Assembly (NCBI GenBank): GCA_934047225.1
Contig: OW203989.1
Coordinates: 15,599,977-15,663,976, forward strand
Source: Ypsolopha sequella
Lineage: Eukaryota; Arthropoda; Insecta; Lepidoptera; Ypsolophidae
Direction: 5' to 3'
Length of the DNA stretch: 64,000 nucleotides
The notes below the pieces were generated by a model. It made no database searches. It was not told the origin of the DNA and saw only the letters and a program-made list of their open reading frames with translations. The number at the start of each line of letters is the position of its first letter. Positions within the stretch are counted from its first letter, which is position 1. Shown piece after piece: positions 24,618 through 33,889 of the stretch. The position numbers and the translations under genes are program-made.

Positions 24618-25075
24618 AGTGGAACTCCTCAGAAAATGACAGCATACCTCTCGAAATTGAGGTAATCGCTTTGTACCTGGGTGCTGATTACAAGGTATTA
24701 CTTGAAAATCATCATTCTTCCACCTGACCTTCGATCCTGGCTTCATCACCATATTCACCATAGAACTCCTCAACGGATCAGAGCACATAACTCGAGATTG
24801 CGGCAATCACTGCGTTAGGGTGCTAATTCAAGGGTATTACTTGGAGATTACCGGAATACTCACCTGACCTTCGATCCTGGCTTCACCACCATAGAACTCC
24901 TCAACGGATGACAGCACATAACTTTGGATTGCGGCAATCAGTTTGTGTTATGGTGCTCATTGCAGGGCATTGCTTGAAAATTGCCAGTGTACCCACCTGA
25001 CCTTCGATCTTGGCTTCATCACCGTAGAACTCTTTAACGAATGACAGCACATAACTCGAGATTGATAGCAGGAAG
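24618..25075 (+). repeat. ~132-bp diverged tandem repeat inside family M
   Basis: Four units recognised from the AGAACTC anchor at 24762, 24893 and 25026 plus a GGAACTCCTCAG start at 24620. The spacings are 142, 131 and 133. Confidence 0.75.
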
Positions 25076-25196
25076 CTACTCGAACATAGCTACTTATACT
25101 CACTTGAACTTCGTTTCATATTAAAACCACGTTTGCAAGAACTACCCATATTTCACAATTTAACCCAGCAACACTAAAAAATGTGAAATAAAATAA

Positions 25197-25541
25197 ACTT
25201 TTAACAAAAAAATAGCAACCGACTTCAATAGTAACAGCAGTCATTCACTAAAAAGTTAATAATAATTCTATAAAGACCGATGGTACCGAAGCAACACTTT
25301 TGCCGACTTCTTTCTTCCTGAAACATTATGTTATCTAGAAGTCGGCGTATTTCCTACGATATAGCAACATAAAAACCAATATAAGAACGCCGACTTCTAG
25401 ATAACATAACGTTTCAGGAAGAAAGAAGTCGGCAAAAGTGTTGCTTCGGTACCATCGGTCTTTATAGAATTATTATTAACTTTTTAGTGAATGACTGCTG
25501 TTACTATTGAAGTCGGTTGCTATTTTTCTGTTAAAAGTTTA
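25197..25541. repeat. Long palindrome ending family M
   Basis: Arms of roughly 145 bp: AACTTTTAACAAAAAAATAG...GTCGGCG at the left and its complement ending AAAAGTTT at the right, around a ~45-bp loop. Arm identity appears very high over GCCGACTTCTTTCTTCCTGA and CGGTACCATCGGTCTTTATA. The paralogous palindrome at 37618-37965 is more diverged. Confidence 0.88.
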
Positions 25542-25980
25542 TATACGGTAACTATAGCATTTTTTAATAGAAGAAAAATACATGGTAATCTACATGATAC
25601 AAATAGTGATGTGGTTTTTCCTGAATTTTATTTTAATGTACAGAAGTGAAACAAGGAAATTCTAAGTTTATCCTTATTTCTCGATTTTTGTCCACTTGTA
25701 ACAATATAACTGTTACAGTTTTTATCGAAACAGTATAAAAATTTATAAACTTCTAGACAAAATAATATTAAATTATATGGTTTTCTCAGTTCTTGGAAAT
25801 TCATTTTATTTTAGATAAAATAAATTAAAAACACACTATTTTCGCACTTGTCAGCCGCAGCGACTGACGTAACAGCCATGTTGCTGTGCGAGCTGATAAG
25901 AACTTTATTTAAATATGGTTTTGTTCGAAATTTCAACCACCACGAATCGAGTCGCTAATTTTCCGGCGTAGCCACCTCGG
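25542..25980. other. Intergenic, no gene seen
   Basis: AT-rich, nothing assignable. Confidence 0.5.
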
Positions 25981-26287
25981 TACAAACTGCACAACTTAAC
26001 CTTGTTTTTCTTGTTAAGAAATTAAAAGTAAAAACTATATAGATCTATGGCAATTCACGCCAATAATTCGGTATAAGTTAGGTTTATTAATCAACAACTT
26101 AAAATTGTATGCAAAATTAGCTATGATTTTGTGTAAACAAGCTTAAAACAGCATTTTTGATTGTAACTGTTGATTTATAAACCTAACTTATAAAAGACTA
26201 TTGGCGTGAATTGCCACAGCCCGATACCTTGTTCACTTTTAACTTCTTAACAAGAAAAACAAAGTTATGTTGTGCCCTTTGTAACGA
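25981..26287. mobile_element. Foldback/TIR element family N, 307 bp
   Basis: Ends TACAAACTGCACAACTTAAC and GTTATGTTGTGCCCTTTGTA are inverted. The arms also share TTGTTTTTCTTGTTAAGAA and GGCAATTCACGCCAATA over about 130 bp. Similar sequence lies in the loop of the large foldback at 59215-60186. Confidence 0.82.
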
Positions 26288-27322
26288 ACGACAGATGTTT
26301 AATTAACCTTAAAGGGCTACTAAACCCTAAAAAGGATGGATGAAACTCACTATAACATCAGCTTATTAGATAGAACACATTGTCTAACTGTACAAGAAAC
26401 ACAGGTAGAGTTTTCGATCGGATTATGAATCATAAGCTCTGCCTACCTGGTTGGTGCCTTGACTCCTATCCAAGAAGCTGATAACTTCGTGGTCCTATCC
26501 GTTGTTAAACATTTATGATGTCAAATCACTCTACTTTTAATGAAACAAAATATCGTATCAAATAGAGATATGAGTTGATTTGTGTAGTGTGAGTGGTGTT
26601 ATGACGTTCTTATCCACACATTACCTTAAAAGTAACTATACTAGCTTTTATATAACAGAAAGTATCTACAACATAGTGAATAGTTGCAGATATTTTTACA
26701 TAGAAACAAGAAAATATAAGATACGAGGATGTCAAATCTTGCTTATCGAATGCGTCCGAAACCCAAAGTTGAGGGAAAAAATTTCTTAGCCGTTTTCCTC
26801 CTCGTGTAATTTCAACAAATTCACACGATATGGGGAAAAGTTGCCGAATCTTTCAGCTGGAAAATACGGAAACTTTAATTGCGTTCGTTTATATTTCTCG
26901 TACAAAAAAGTAACTGCTTTTCGATAAGAGAATGAAGCTGACGTGAAATCTGAACCCACGTAACGTTTTTATGTTACTTAAACAACTAATATTACTTATA
27001 TAATATATACTTACTTATATATACTAATATATTAAATTACTTAAATAGGCAATTCTCTCTTTTTAATTTGTTTAGTTCCTAAGATTTCCAAATTGTTTAT
27101 CCTTATGAGCTATGAATGTTTTAAAATATAAGTGAATGTTGAAAGCCGCTGGTATCTATTGTACAGTGCTACACACTAGCATAGATGCCAACGGCTATCC
27201 TTATTAGTTAAGACTCACCTTTGAATTTAAGTTTTTAAGTCTATATAAGGATAATTTGTTATATGCTTTATGTAATAAAGAAATTTTTACTTTTATTTTT
27301 TACTTTATATAATATGTGAAAT
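26288..27322. other. Intergenic, no gene seen
   Basis: No domain in the short ORFs. GTTGAAAGCCGCTGGTATCT near 27136-27160 and AGATGCCAACGGCTATCC near 27183 form a loose inverted pair. Confidence 0.45.
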
Positions 27323-27340
27323 ATGTGTATTTTTATAGCG

Positions 27341-27887
27341 TTAAATGTAAATTTATTAAGAAACCCACGAATCTGCTACAGACAGAACCTGAACCTCAGA
27401 TCATATCTCACTAAAACTAAACCAAAATATCCTACTCATCTCAATCCATCGATCACATCACCTGGTATCGCTCCATGCCGACGACTACGATGTAAAACAT
27501 GTCCCATCATTAGAACAGACACAAAAATCAACACACACCACACATTAAACACCTACACCACACAATCCAACACTTCATGCAAAACAGAGAACTACATTTA
27601 TCTGCTAGAATGCCGGAACTGCCCGCACTGCACGTAGGTGAAACAAAAATGCGCTCCATATTAGAATAAACCATCATCGACACACTACAGACTCAATACC
27701 TCATAACACTTTACCTATACCCACACATGATCGCTCTCATTCTCATTCATTTAACAACTGCTTCACTGTTCGTATCATTAAAGTATTTCATCCCCCCTTG
27801 ACTGACATTGAACTGAGAACTTGGGAATCGTCTTACATTTGGTCACTTGGTGCCCACTACGGAGCCGGACTAAACAGACAACACTGA
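27341..27887 (+). pseudogene. Penelope-like element C-terminus (GIY-YIG nuclease), broken
   Basis: The first frame reads PCRRLRCKTCPII... then NYIYLLECRNCPHCT before a stop at about 27635. A +1 change of frame gives VGETKMRS, an in-frame TAA, and then about 70 further codons with VFHPPLTDIELRTWESSYIW and AHYGAGLNRQH before the stop at 27885. CxxC, the YIYLLEC strand, VGET, the later RxxES-type helix and terminal GLN are the hallmark order of the GIY-YIG domain at the end of Penelope-like retroelements. The reverse transcriptase is absent, so this is a 5'-truncated, frameshifted relic. Family call is from remembered motifs; the reading is visible directly. Confidence 0.75.
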
Positions 27888-28361
27888 CCGACAGACACAC
27901 CCTTCTCTACCTTCACCGAGTCTCTAATATAACACAAATATATAATACAGATGAGAGCAAAAAGGTAAATTAAATATGTTAAGAAAATAGGTTGAGTTTG
28001 TCATTTTAATATTAACTCTATTTTGTTTATGATTTATTCCATATTCGAGTGACGACGACCGCAAGTGGGTCAAAATCATGGATGTATACCTAAACTGGAT
28101 TGTGCACTGAAGGATGTTACGCGTAGAAAAATAGACTCTATTTCATACATTTAAAAGTTATTTTATTATAACATAATCAACTAGAGAAAACGTGCCGAGC
28201 GGGACAACACACAGTCGATGCCCGTGTCCTACTCGCACAGTTGCCATCACAAAAAAAACAAATTGCGATGGTAGGCTTGAGTTTTTCACGATTTAGTTTT
28301 TCAACGACTTTATAGTATTTAGCTTTTAGTAAATACTTGTTCATGACATTTCTTTTTTTTT
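27888..28361. other. Intergenic, no gene seen
   Basis: Probable 3' flank of the Penelope-like relic and unassigned AT-rich sequence. Confidence 0.5.
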
Positions 28362-28951
28362 AACCGACTTGAAAAAAAGAGGAGGATCTCAATTCGACTG
28401 TATTTTTTTTGGGGTATGTTATTCCTTATCTCCGTCATTTCTGAACTGAATTGAATGATTCTTTTTTTTGTTTGGAAGAATTTCCTTCAAGGTAGGTCCC
28501 ATTTTAAGATTGACCATGATCTGATGAAAGTTTTCAGAGATAGGCAGTGGAACGCCTCAGAAAGTAACAGCGTACCACTTGATATTAAGGAAATCGCTTT
28601 GTACTACGATGTTAATCGCAGAGTATTACTTGGAAATTGTCAATCTTCCACCTGACCTTCGATCCTGGTCTTATTAAGTCATTACCATAGAACTCTTTAA
28701 CGAATGAGAGCACTTAACTCGAGATTGCGGCAATCACTTTGGTAGGGTGCTGATTGTCGGGCATTTCTTGGAAATTATCACAATACCCACCTGACCTTCC
28801 ATCCTGGCTTCACCACCATAGAACTCCTTAACGAAAGACAGCATACCACTCAAGATTAAGGCAATCGCTTTGTATTAGGATAGTGATTGCCGAGTACTAC
28901 TTGTAAATTGTAATTTCTCCACCTGAACTTTGATCTTGGCCTCATTACCAT

Positions 28952-30600
28952 CCCAAGTAGCACAAAACACCATTATATCAAACTTATAATAGCACGAGTC
29001 AATGCGTTTTACATTATAAGAAAATCGTATATCAACCGTATTTCTTTTATACGACTCTTATACTTAAAATTTGGGCCCCCCCTTTATACGGCTTTAAGTT
29101 TTATAAAGGATGTATAATAGCACTACAACTTTTGTATAATAGCATTAATAAAGTCAGGTAAAAGCATCAAAAGGTGCTAATTGAATTTTTTGTAACTATA
29201 TTACAATTGAAATGCGGCAATTCAAATATCAGTATGTTAAATTAATGTTATTACAATGCTTACTGTTTTATTTCCTTTGTTGAAAAGTATATTCAATAGA
29301 TTTATAAAATATATCAATCAGTTTAAGTTATTGTCATGTGCAATGGTGTCATTTTATGTTCCGTGTTGGTGTTAAAGTGAATTTTAATATTGAACAGATG
29401 AGAACTATCATTTTTACAGTTCGTAATGAGTGAAATAAGCTGCGAGCATCAGTTTATGGAGCAACATTTACAAGTTTATGGCGTAAAATACACGCGCCTT
29501 CGCAAATGTCCTTTATTATTATAAAAATAATAGAAAATTTAACCTAGTAGCGACAATTTTTGTTGAAATTTAGGCTTTTAGCATTGTTTTAACAAATATA
29601 ATTGGTTTTATAGGCATCTGTGCACAAAATAAATTATCGTTAACCCTTTTTCATCTGATTAAGTTGACTTTAAATCTTTTTGTAAGAAATGAAACAAGAA
29701 AGCAAATGGCGACACGCAAAATTAATGCATTAGGCATTCAAATATAGTGTAGTAGAGTTGTTAATCGTATTATGGTCAGACACAAAACATAGAGCTCGTA
29801 ATTCACCGTATAACACACTTCCATTTAAGGTTCAGCCGTATTTCAACACTTCAGAAGTATCTTATAATGCAAATAATCATTAAACACCACTGTGATGGAT
29901 TGCTATCGAGTTAAGTAGGGTACCGCGATCATCTGTTAAAAACCTTATTATTAATTATTATAAAAATTAATATACTCTTTTTCAGTTTTCTTTTAAATCC
30001 ACCTGTTTTATTTGTTTTTTCCAACGTTTTTTGTCCATGGTGCAAGCGATGCGAATAAAATCCACCATTACAATACATAAAAGTAACCATTTAAAAACTC
30101 AAATTATGATTTATTTATTACTTGTATTTCTAAATATACATTAAATTTGATCAAAATATAGCCCAATGTTTGATTAAAGCATAAATTAAGAAGATAACGG
30201 AGCTAAAGCATTACTTGTTTTTTATTCAATGTGTATATAGGATAAGCATTAAATCGACACAAGCACAGACCATTAAAAAACCTTTGTTTCTAGAAAATGA
30301 CAATATACAACTAAGTGCACTAAATAATAATATGTTAATGCTTATTTAATGCATGATGTTTTTCATATTACCGAAATACGATAACAACTGTATATTAATA
30401 TTACCTTATACTTAAATAGGAGTTTTGACATTATAATACTTTTTTTAGTAACCATAACATGTCATTAAGCATTATCATATGAAATTAATGCCTTTATACA
30501 AATTTGAAACTTGACCAGTGCAGATTAAAAATGTAAATATGACTTTAGGGCATAAATCCGCAGCTATTTTAGTTAATATATTATTTATGTGCTACTTGGG
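28952..30600. mobile_element. 1,649-bp non-autonomous DNA element (family O)
   Basis: Inverted ends CCCAAGTAGCACA... and ...TGTGCTACTTGGG give at least 13 perfect terminal bases. Against the empty site ACCATAGAAC at 24889, the insertion leaves ACCAT at the left and ATAGAAC at the right, so AT is duplicated. An AT duplication fits my recollection of ISL2EU-type elements, but that is inference; insertion between A and T with no duplication (element ends T...A) reads equally well. No ORF of significance; the interior is AT-rich with repeated TATAATAGCA-like motifs. Confidence 0.8.
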
Positions 30601-30627
30601 ATAGAACTCCTCAACGGGTGACAGCAC

Positions 30628-31092
30628 TGAGCACGCGATATGACGGCAGTGCTTTGTATCACCATAGGTTTTAAAAATAGCGGGAAGTGAAGAGAAATAA
30701 TTACGAAGATGAAAGATCTGACCTTGGGAAGGAGCTGCATGCACCACAAACCACGCTTCGCCTGAGCCACCAAGTCTCTGGTGTTCTCCAAGATGGTTTT
30801 CTTCTTCCTCTTCGTGCCTGGTTGCGCTCTTCTCGGCTAATCTTCTTCGTAATAGTAATAGATGAAAATGAGGCGCACAGCGGGTGCGATCTCAAAATGG
30901 CGGGCGGTAGGGTCGAGGTAGGACCTAGTCGAATGACAATCAGCGTATACCTCCGGCGTGAAAGGCTTCTGATTGACGACTGATTGATTTGCGTCCAAAA
31001 CTAAGCGGGTGGAGATGCAGCGAAAATGACAGTTGAAAATATTAATTCACAACTACCCCGCAGTATGAGAGCCACAAGAAGTGGCGCGAACA
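30628..31092 (-). repeat. BEL 3' LTR (465 bp)
   Basis: Begins TGAGCACGCG and ends GGCGCGAACA on the plus strand, so TG...CA on either strand. A base-by-base reading against 36988-37452 showed no difference. The short ORFs inside (30585-30983) are repeat shadows. Confidence 0.95.
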
Positions 31093-31192
31093 TTTGCCCC
31101 CGGCGTTAAAACCATTGGTTTTAAAATAAGAATAGAAAAGTAAAAATAAGACAGAGAATAACGAAATTTTGAAGCGGGGGCAAAGAAAGGAG

Positions 31193-33889
31193 TTATTGAG
31201 ATGGGAGAGGGCAAAGACGCACGACAGGTCGTTTGTAAACACCTGTCGTCGTTTTGACAGAAGCTACCCTAATGACATTATCTTTGCCAGGGTATACAGC
31301 TACAATAACACCGAGCGGCCATTGAAGCGGTGGAGTGTTATCGGTAACTACAACGACAACAGATCCAATTTTGATTGGGTTGGAAGGTGTATTCCATTTT
31401 CCTCTAGACTGGAGAAGATGGAGATAATCATTCTTCCATCGCCTTGCGAACGATTCTACCATTTGATCAAGCAACGCGTAGCGACGTAATAAATTAACTG
31501 GCTCATCAGCCACCTTACAAGCGGGTAATTCTTTTAAAGGAGTTGACATCAGAAAATGTGCAGGAGTTAACGCGCTAAGTTCAGATGGATCTTCACTCAG
31601 CAGCGTAAGCGGACGAGAATTTATGACACATTCTATTTGCGTAACTACAGTTAATAATTCTTCGTAGGTCAACAGTTGAGTACCTACTACTCTATGCAAA
31701 TGCGTCTTAAATCCTTTGACATATATCTCATAATGTCCCCCAAAATGTGGGCTACGTGGAATATTAAATTTCCATTGTATTCTATGATCGGCAAGTTCAT
31801 TCGCGAAAGACGTTTTAAATTCTTCGGAGTTTGTCAAATTGTAAATTTCTGAGAGGGCATTTCTAGCGCCTACAAAGTTCGTAGCATTATCTGAATATAC
31901 GAAAGACACTGCTCCACGTCTAGATAAAAAACGTTTGAACGCGGAAAGAAAAGTGTTCGTGCTAAGATCAGTTGCCAATTCAACGTGAACTGCACGAGTC
32001 ACCAGGCATACAAATATGCAGAGGTAACATTTGACGGGACGGACTCCACGTTTTCGATACGGAGTGATACTGATAGGACCACAATAATCCACAGCGCAGT
32101 GGACAAAAGCTTTAGCCTCATTAACGCGGCATGATGGTAAATCTGCCATGAAAGGGAAGGTTTGTCTCGGCTTCGCCTTAAAACAATAATTGCAGCTATG
32201 TATTACGCGACGAACAATATTTCGACAGGAAAGTATCCAAAATTTTTGGCGGATTATTGACATTAAAGCCACTGGTCCAGTGTGACAATTTTTGCGATGA
32301 TAATGAATGATAATCAATTCGACAATATGATTTTTACGAGGTAACAACACAGGGTGTTGTTGATCGAACGTCATGTCTGTGTTGCGAAGTCGACCACCAA
32401 CGCGTAACAATCCATTTTTATCTAAAAATGGCGATAGTCGATTTAAAGCGGGAGAACAAAGTTTATTTGACTTTAATCTTTTTATTTCATCAAGAAAATA
32501 AAATGCTTGAAGAGCTTTAATCAATGCAACTTCAGCGAAATCCATATCGGTAGCGGTAAAAATATTAGAGCGCGGTAAAATACGTAAAAATCGGTAGATG
32601 TAAATGATTGTGTGTAAAAGCACAAGCCATGACGAAATTCTTTCCGAAAGAGAAAGAAGTGGATGCGGTTCTTCATTACTAAAAGCGGGAAGAGAAATTG
32701 TTTTTGATTCCGGCAAGTTTTCTTCAATAGAAGCTGATTCTATTGTTTTGATTGGCCACTCTTTAGCGTCCAGATAAAGCCAAGCAGGTCCAGTGAACCA
32801 GAGCGGGTGACTCATCAACTGCGTGGGAGTGAGACCACGGGAAAGACAGTCGCTCGGGTTTTGAGAACCAGCTGTATGGTAAAAACATTCAGCGGGAATA
32901 GCGGATATTATTTTTGTTATACGCGTCGCGACAAAGGTTTTAAACCTGTGCGGTGAGGAATGTATCCAGTGTAAAGTTACCATAGAATCGGTAAAACAGT
33001 AAATACGTTCAATATTGTGACGTATTTTATAAGCGTCAACTACACGACGAGTTAATTTCGACATGAGTAACGAGGCACAAAGCTCAAGGCGGGCGACACT
33101 GACGGTCTTGAGCGGACAGACTTTTGACTTTGCGCATACCAGCCGAATGCTAGTGCAAGTGTCTGAGTCATCTTGTACTCTAATATATACGACACATCCG
33201 TATCCACGTTCACTTGCGTCTGCAAATGATATTATCGAAATTTTCGAATTTTGGAACACGTCTAAGTGGCGTTTAATACGTAAATCCCGCAAAACAGGTA
33301 GCTCCTTCAAATAGTTTTGCCAAATCTGCGCAATATCAGAGGGTAGTGTTTCATCCCAGTCTAATTTTAAAATACAGATTTTCTGCAAGAGTAATTTTGC
33401 GTACAAGATCACAGGAGCGGTAAAGCCGAGGACGTCGTACTGACGTGCTATCACGGACAAAACATTGCGTTTAGTACATGGGCGACTATCTAGCGATACA
33501 GTAAAAGAGAACTCGTCAGAATCAGGCGACCACTGTAAGCCAAGAACTTTAAGAGTTTGAGTTTGTTCTTCAAAATTCTTACTAGAATTTAAGCGGTGAG
33601 TATCAGGCAGTGTATCAAGTAACTGTTGACAGTTACTAGACCACTTGACGAGCTCAAAGCCACCGGCCTTAAGCAATCCTACCAGCTCATCTCTGAGCTG
33701 TAAGGAGCCCTGCACGGTGGGCGTGCTATAGCAGATGTCGTCCATGTAACAGTTTCGTGCGGCTACAGTAGCGGCGAGCGGGTACGCTGAACTCCCATCC
33801 TCACAGAGTTTCCTGACTACTCTCATCGCAAGGAAAGGGCTACTACGTAGTCCAAAGCAGACGCGATTGAACTGATAAGCGGTGAACAC
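31193..33889 (-). CDS. BEL pol, second part: RT end, RNase H, integrase
   Basis: 898 codons, opened by a GTG that is not a true start: a TGA lies two codons upstream, so this frame is reached only after the frameshift. Domains in order: RT with the YMDD box at residues 48-51; connection region; RNase H with D224, E269 and D301; integrase zinc finger with H531, H536, C566 and C569; integrase core with D601, D667 and E721 (PHFGGHYE context); and a C-terminal WPLG...YPGKD segment (DUF5641-like) at about 857-870. It would replicate the element RNA and insert the cDNA in the nucleus. The glycine-tryptophan usual before the catalytic Glu (GGLWE) is replaced by GGHYE. Otherwise intact to the stop. 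Confidence 0.93.
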   Translation of the reverse strand: MFTAYQFNRVCFGLRSSPFLAMRVVRKLCEDGSSAYPLAATVAARNCYMDDICYSTPTVQGSLQLRDELVGLLKAGGFELVKWSSNCQQLLDTLPDTHRLNSSKNFEEQTQTLKVLGLQWSPDSDEFSFTVSLDSRPCTKRNVLSVIARQYDVLGFTAPVILYAKLLLQKICILKLDWDETLPSDIAQIWQNYLKELPVLRDLRIKRHLDVFQNSKISIISFADASERGYGCVVYIRVQDDSDTCTSIRLVCAKSKVCPLKTVSVARLELCASLLMSKLTRRVVDAYKIRHNIERIYCFTDSMVTLHWIHSSPHRFKTFVATRITKIISAIPAECFYHTAGSQNPSDCLSRGLTPTQLMSHPLWFTGPAWLYLDAKEWPIKTIESASIEENLPESKTISLPAFSNEEPHPLLSLSERISSWLVLLHTIIYIYRFLRILPRSNIFTATDMDFAEVALIKALQAFYFLDEIKRLKSNKLCSPALNRLSPFLDKNGLLRVGGRLRNTDMTFDQQHPVLLPRKNHIVELIIIHYHRKNCHTGPVALMSIIRQKFWILSCRNIVRRVIHSCNYCFKAKPRQTFPFMADLPSCRVNEAKAFVHCAVDYCGPISITPYRKRGVRPVKCYLCIFVCLVTRAVHVELATDLSTNTFLSAFKRFLSRRGAVSFVYSDNATNFVGARNALSEIYNLTNSEEFKTSFANELADHRIQWKFNIPRSPHFGGHYEIYVKGFKTHLHRVVGTQLLTYEELLTVVTQIECVINSRPLTLLSEDPSELSALTPAHFLMSTPLKELPACKVADEPVNLLRRYALLDQMVESFARRWKNDYLHLLQSRGKWNTPSNPIKIGSVVVVVTDNTPPLQWPLGVIVAVYPGKDNVIRVASVKTTTGVYKRPVVRLCPLPSQ

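Larger units (their letters stand above)
24415..25541 (+). mobile_element. Repeat element family M, uninterrupted copy
   Basis: It begins AACCGACTTCAAAAAGGAGG, followed by TTCTCAATTCGACTGTATG and a long T tract. The middle holds about four diverged tandem units of ~132 bp, each with TAGAACTCCTCAACG and CACCTGACCTTCGATC-type sequence (anchors at 24620, 24762, 24893, 25026). The end is a long palindrome (25197-25541) closing with TTGAAGTCGGTTGCT. A second copy spans 28362-37965 with insertions. This start sequence is very common in lepidopteran genomes; its class is not clear to me. No coding capacity. Confidence 0.75.

Noticed and set aside
30585..30983. ORFs of 64-98 codons duplicated at 36927-37343
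   Set aside because: They are parts of the two LTRs and are identical for that reason.
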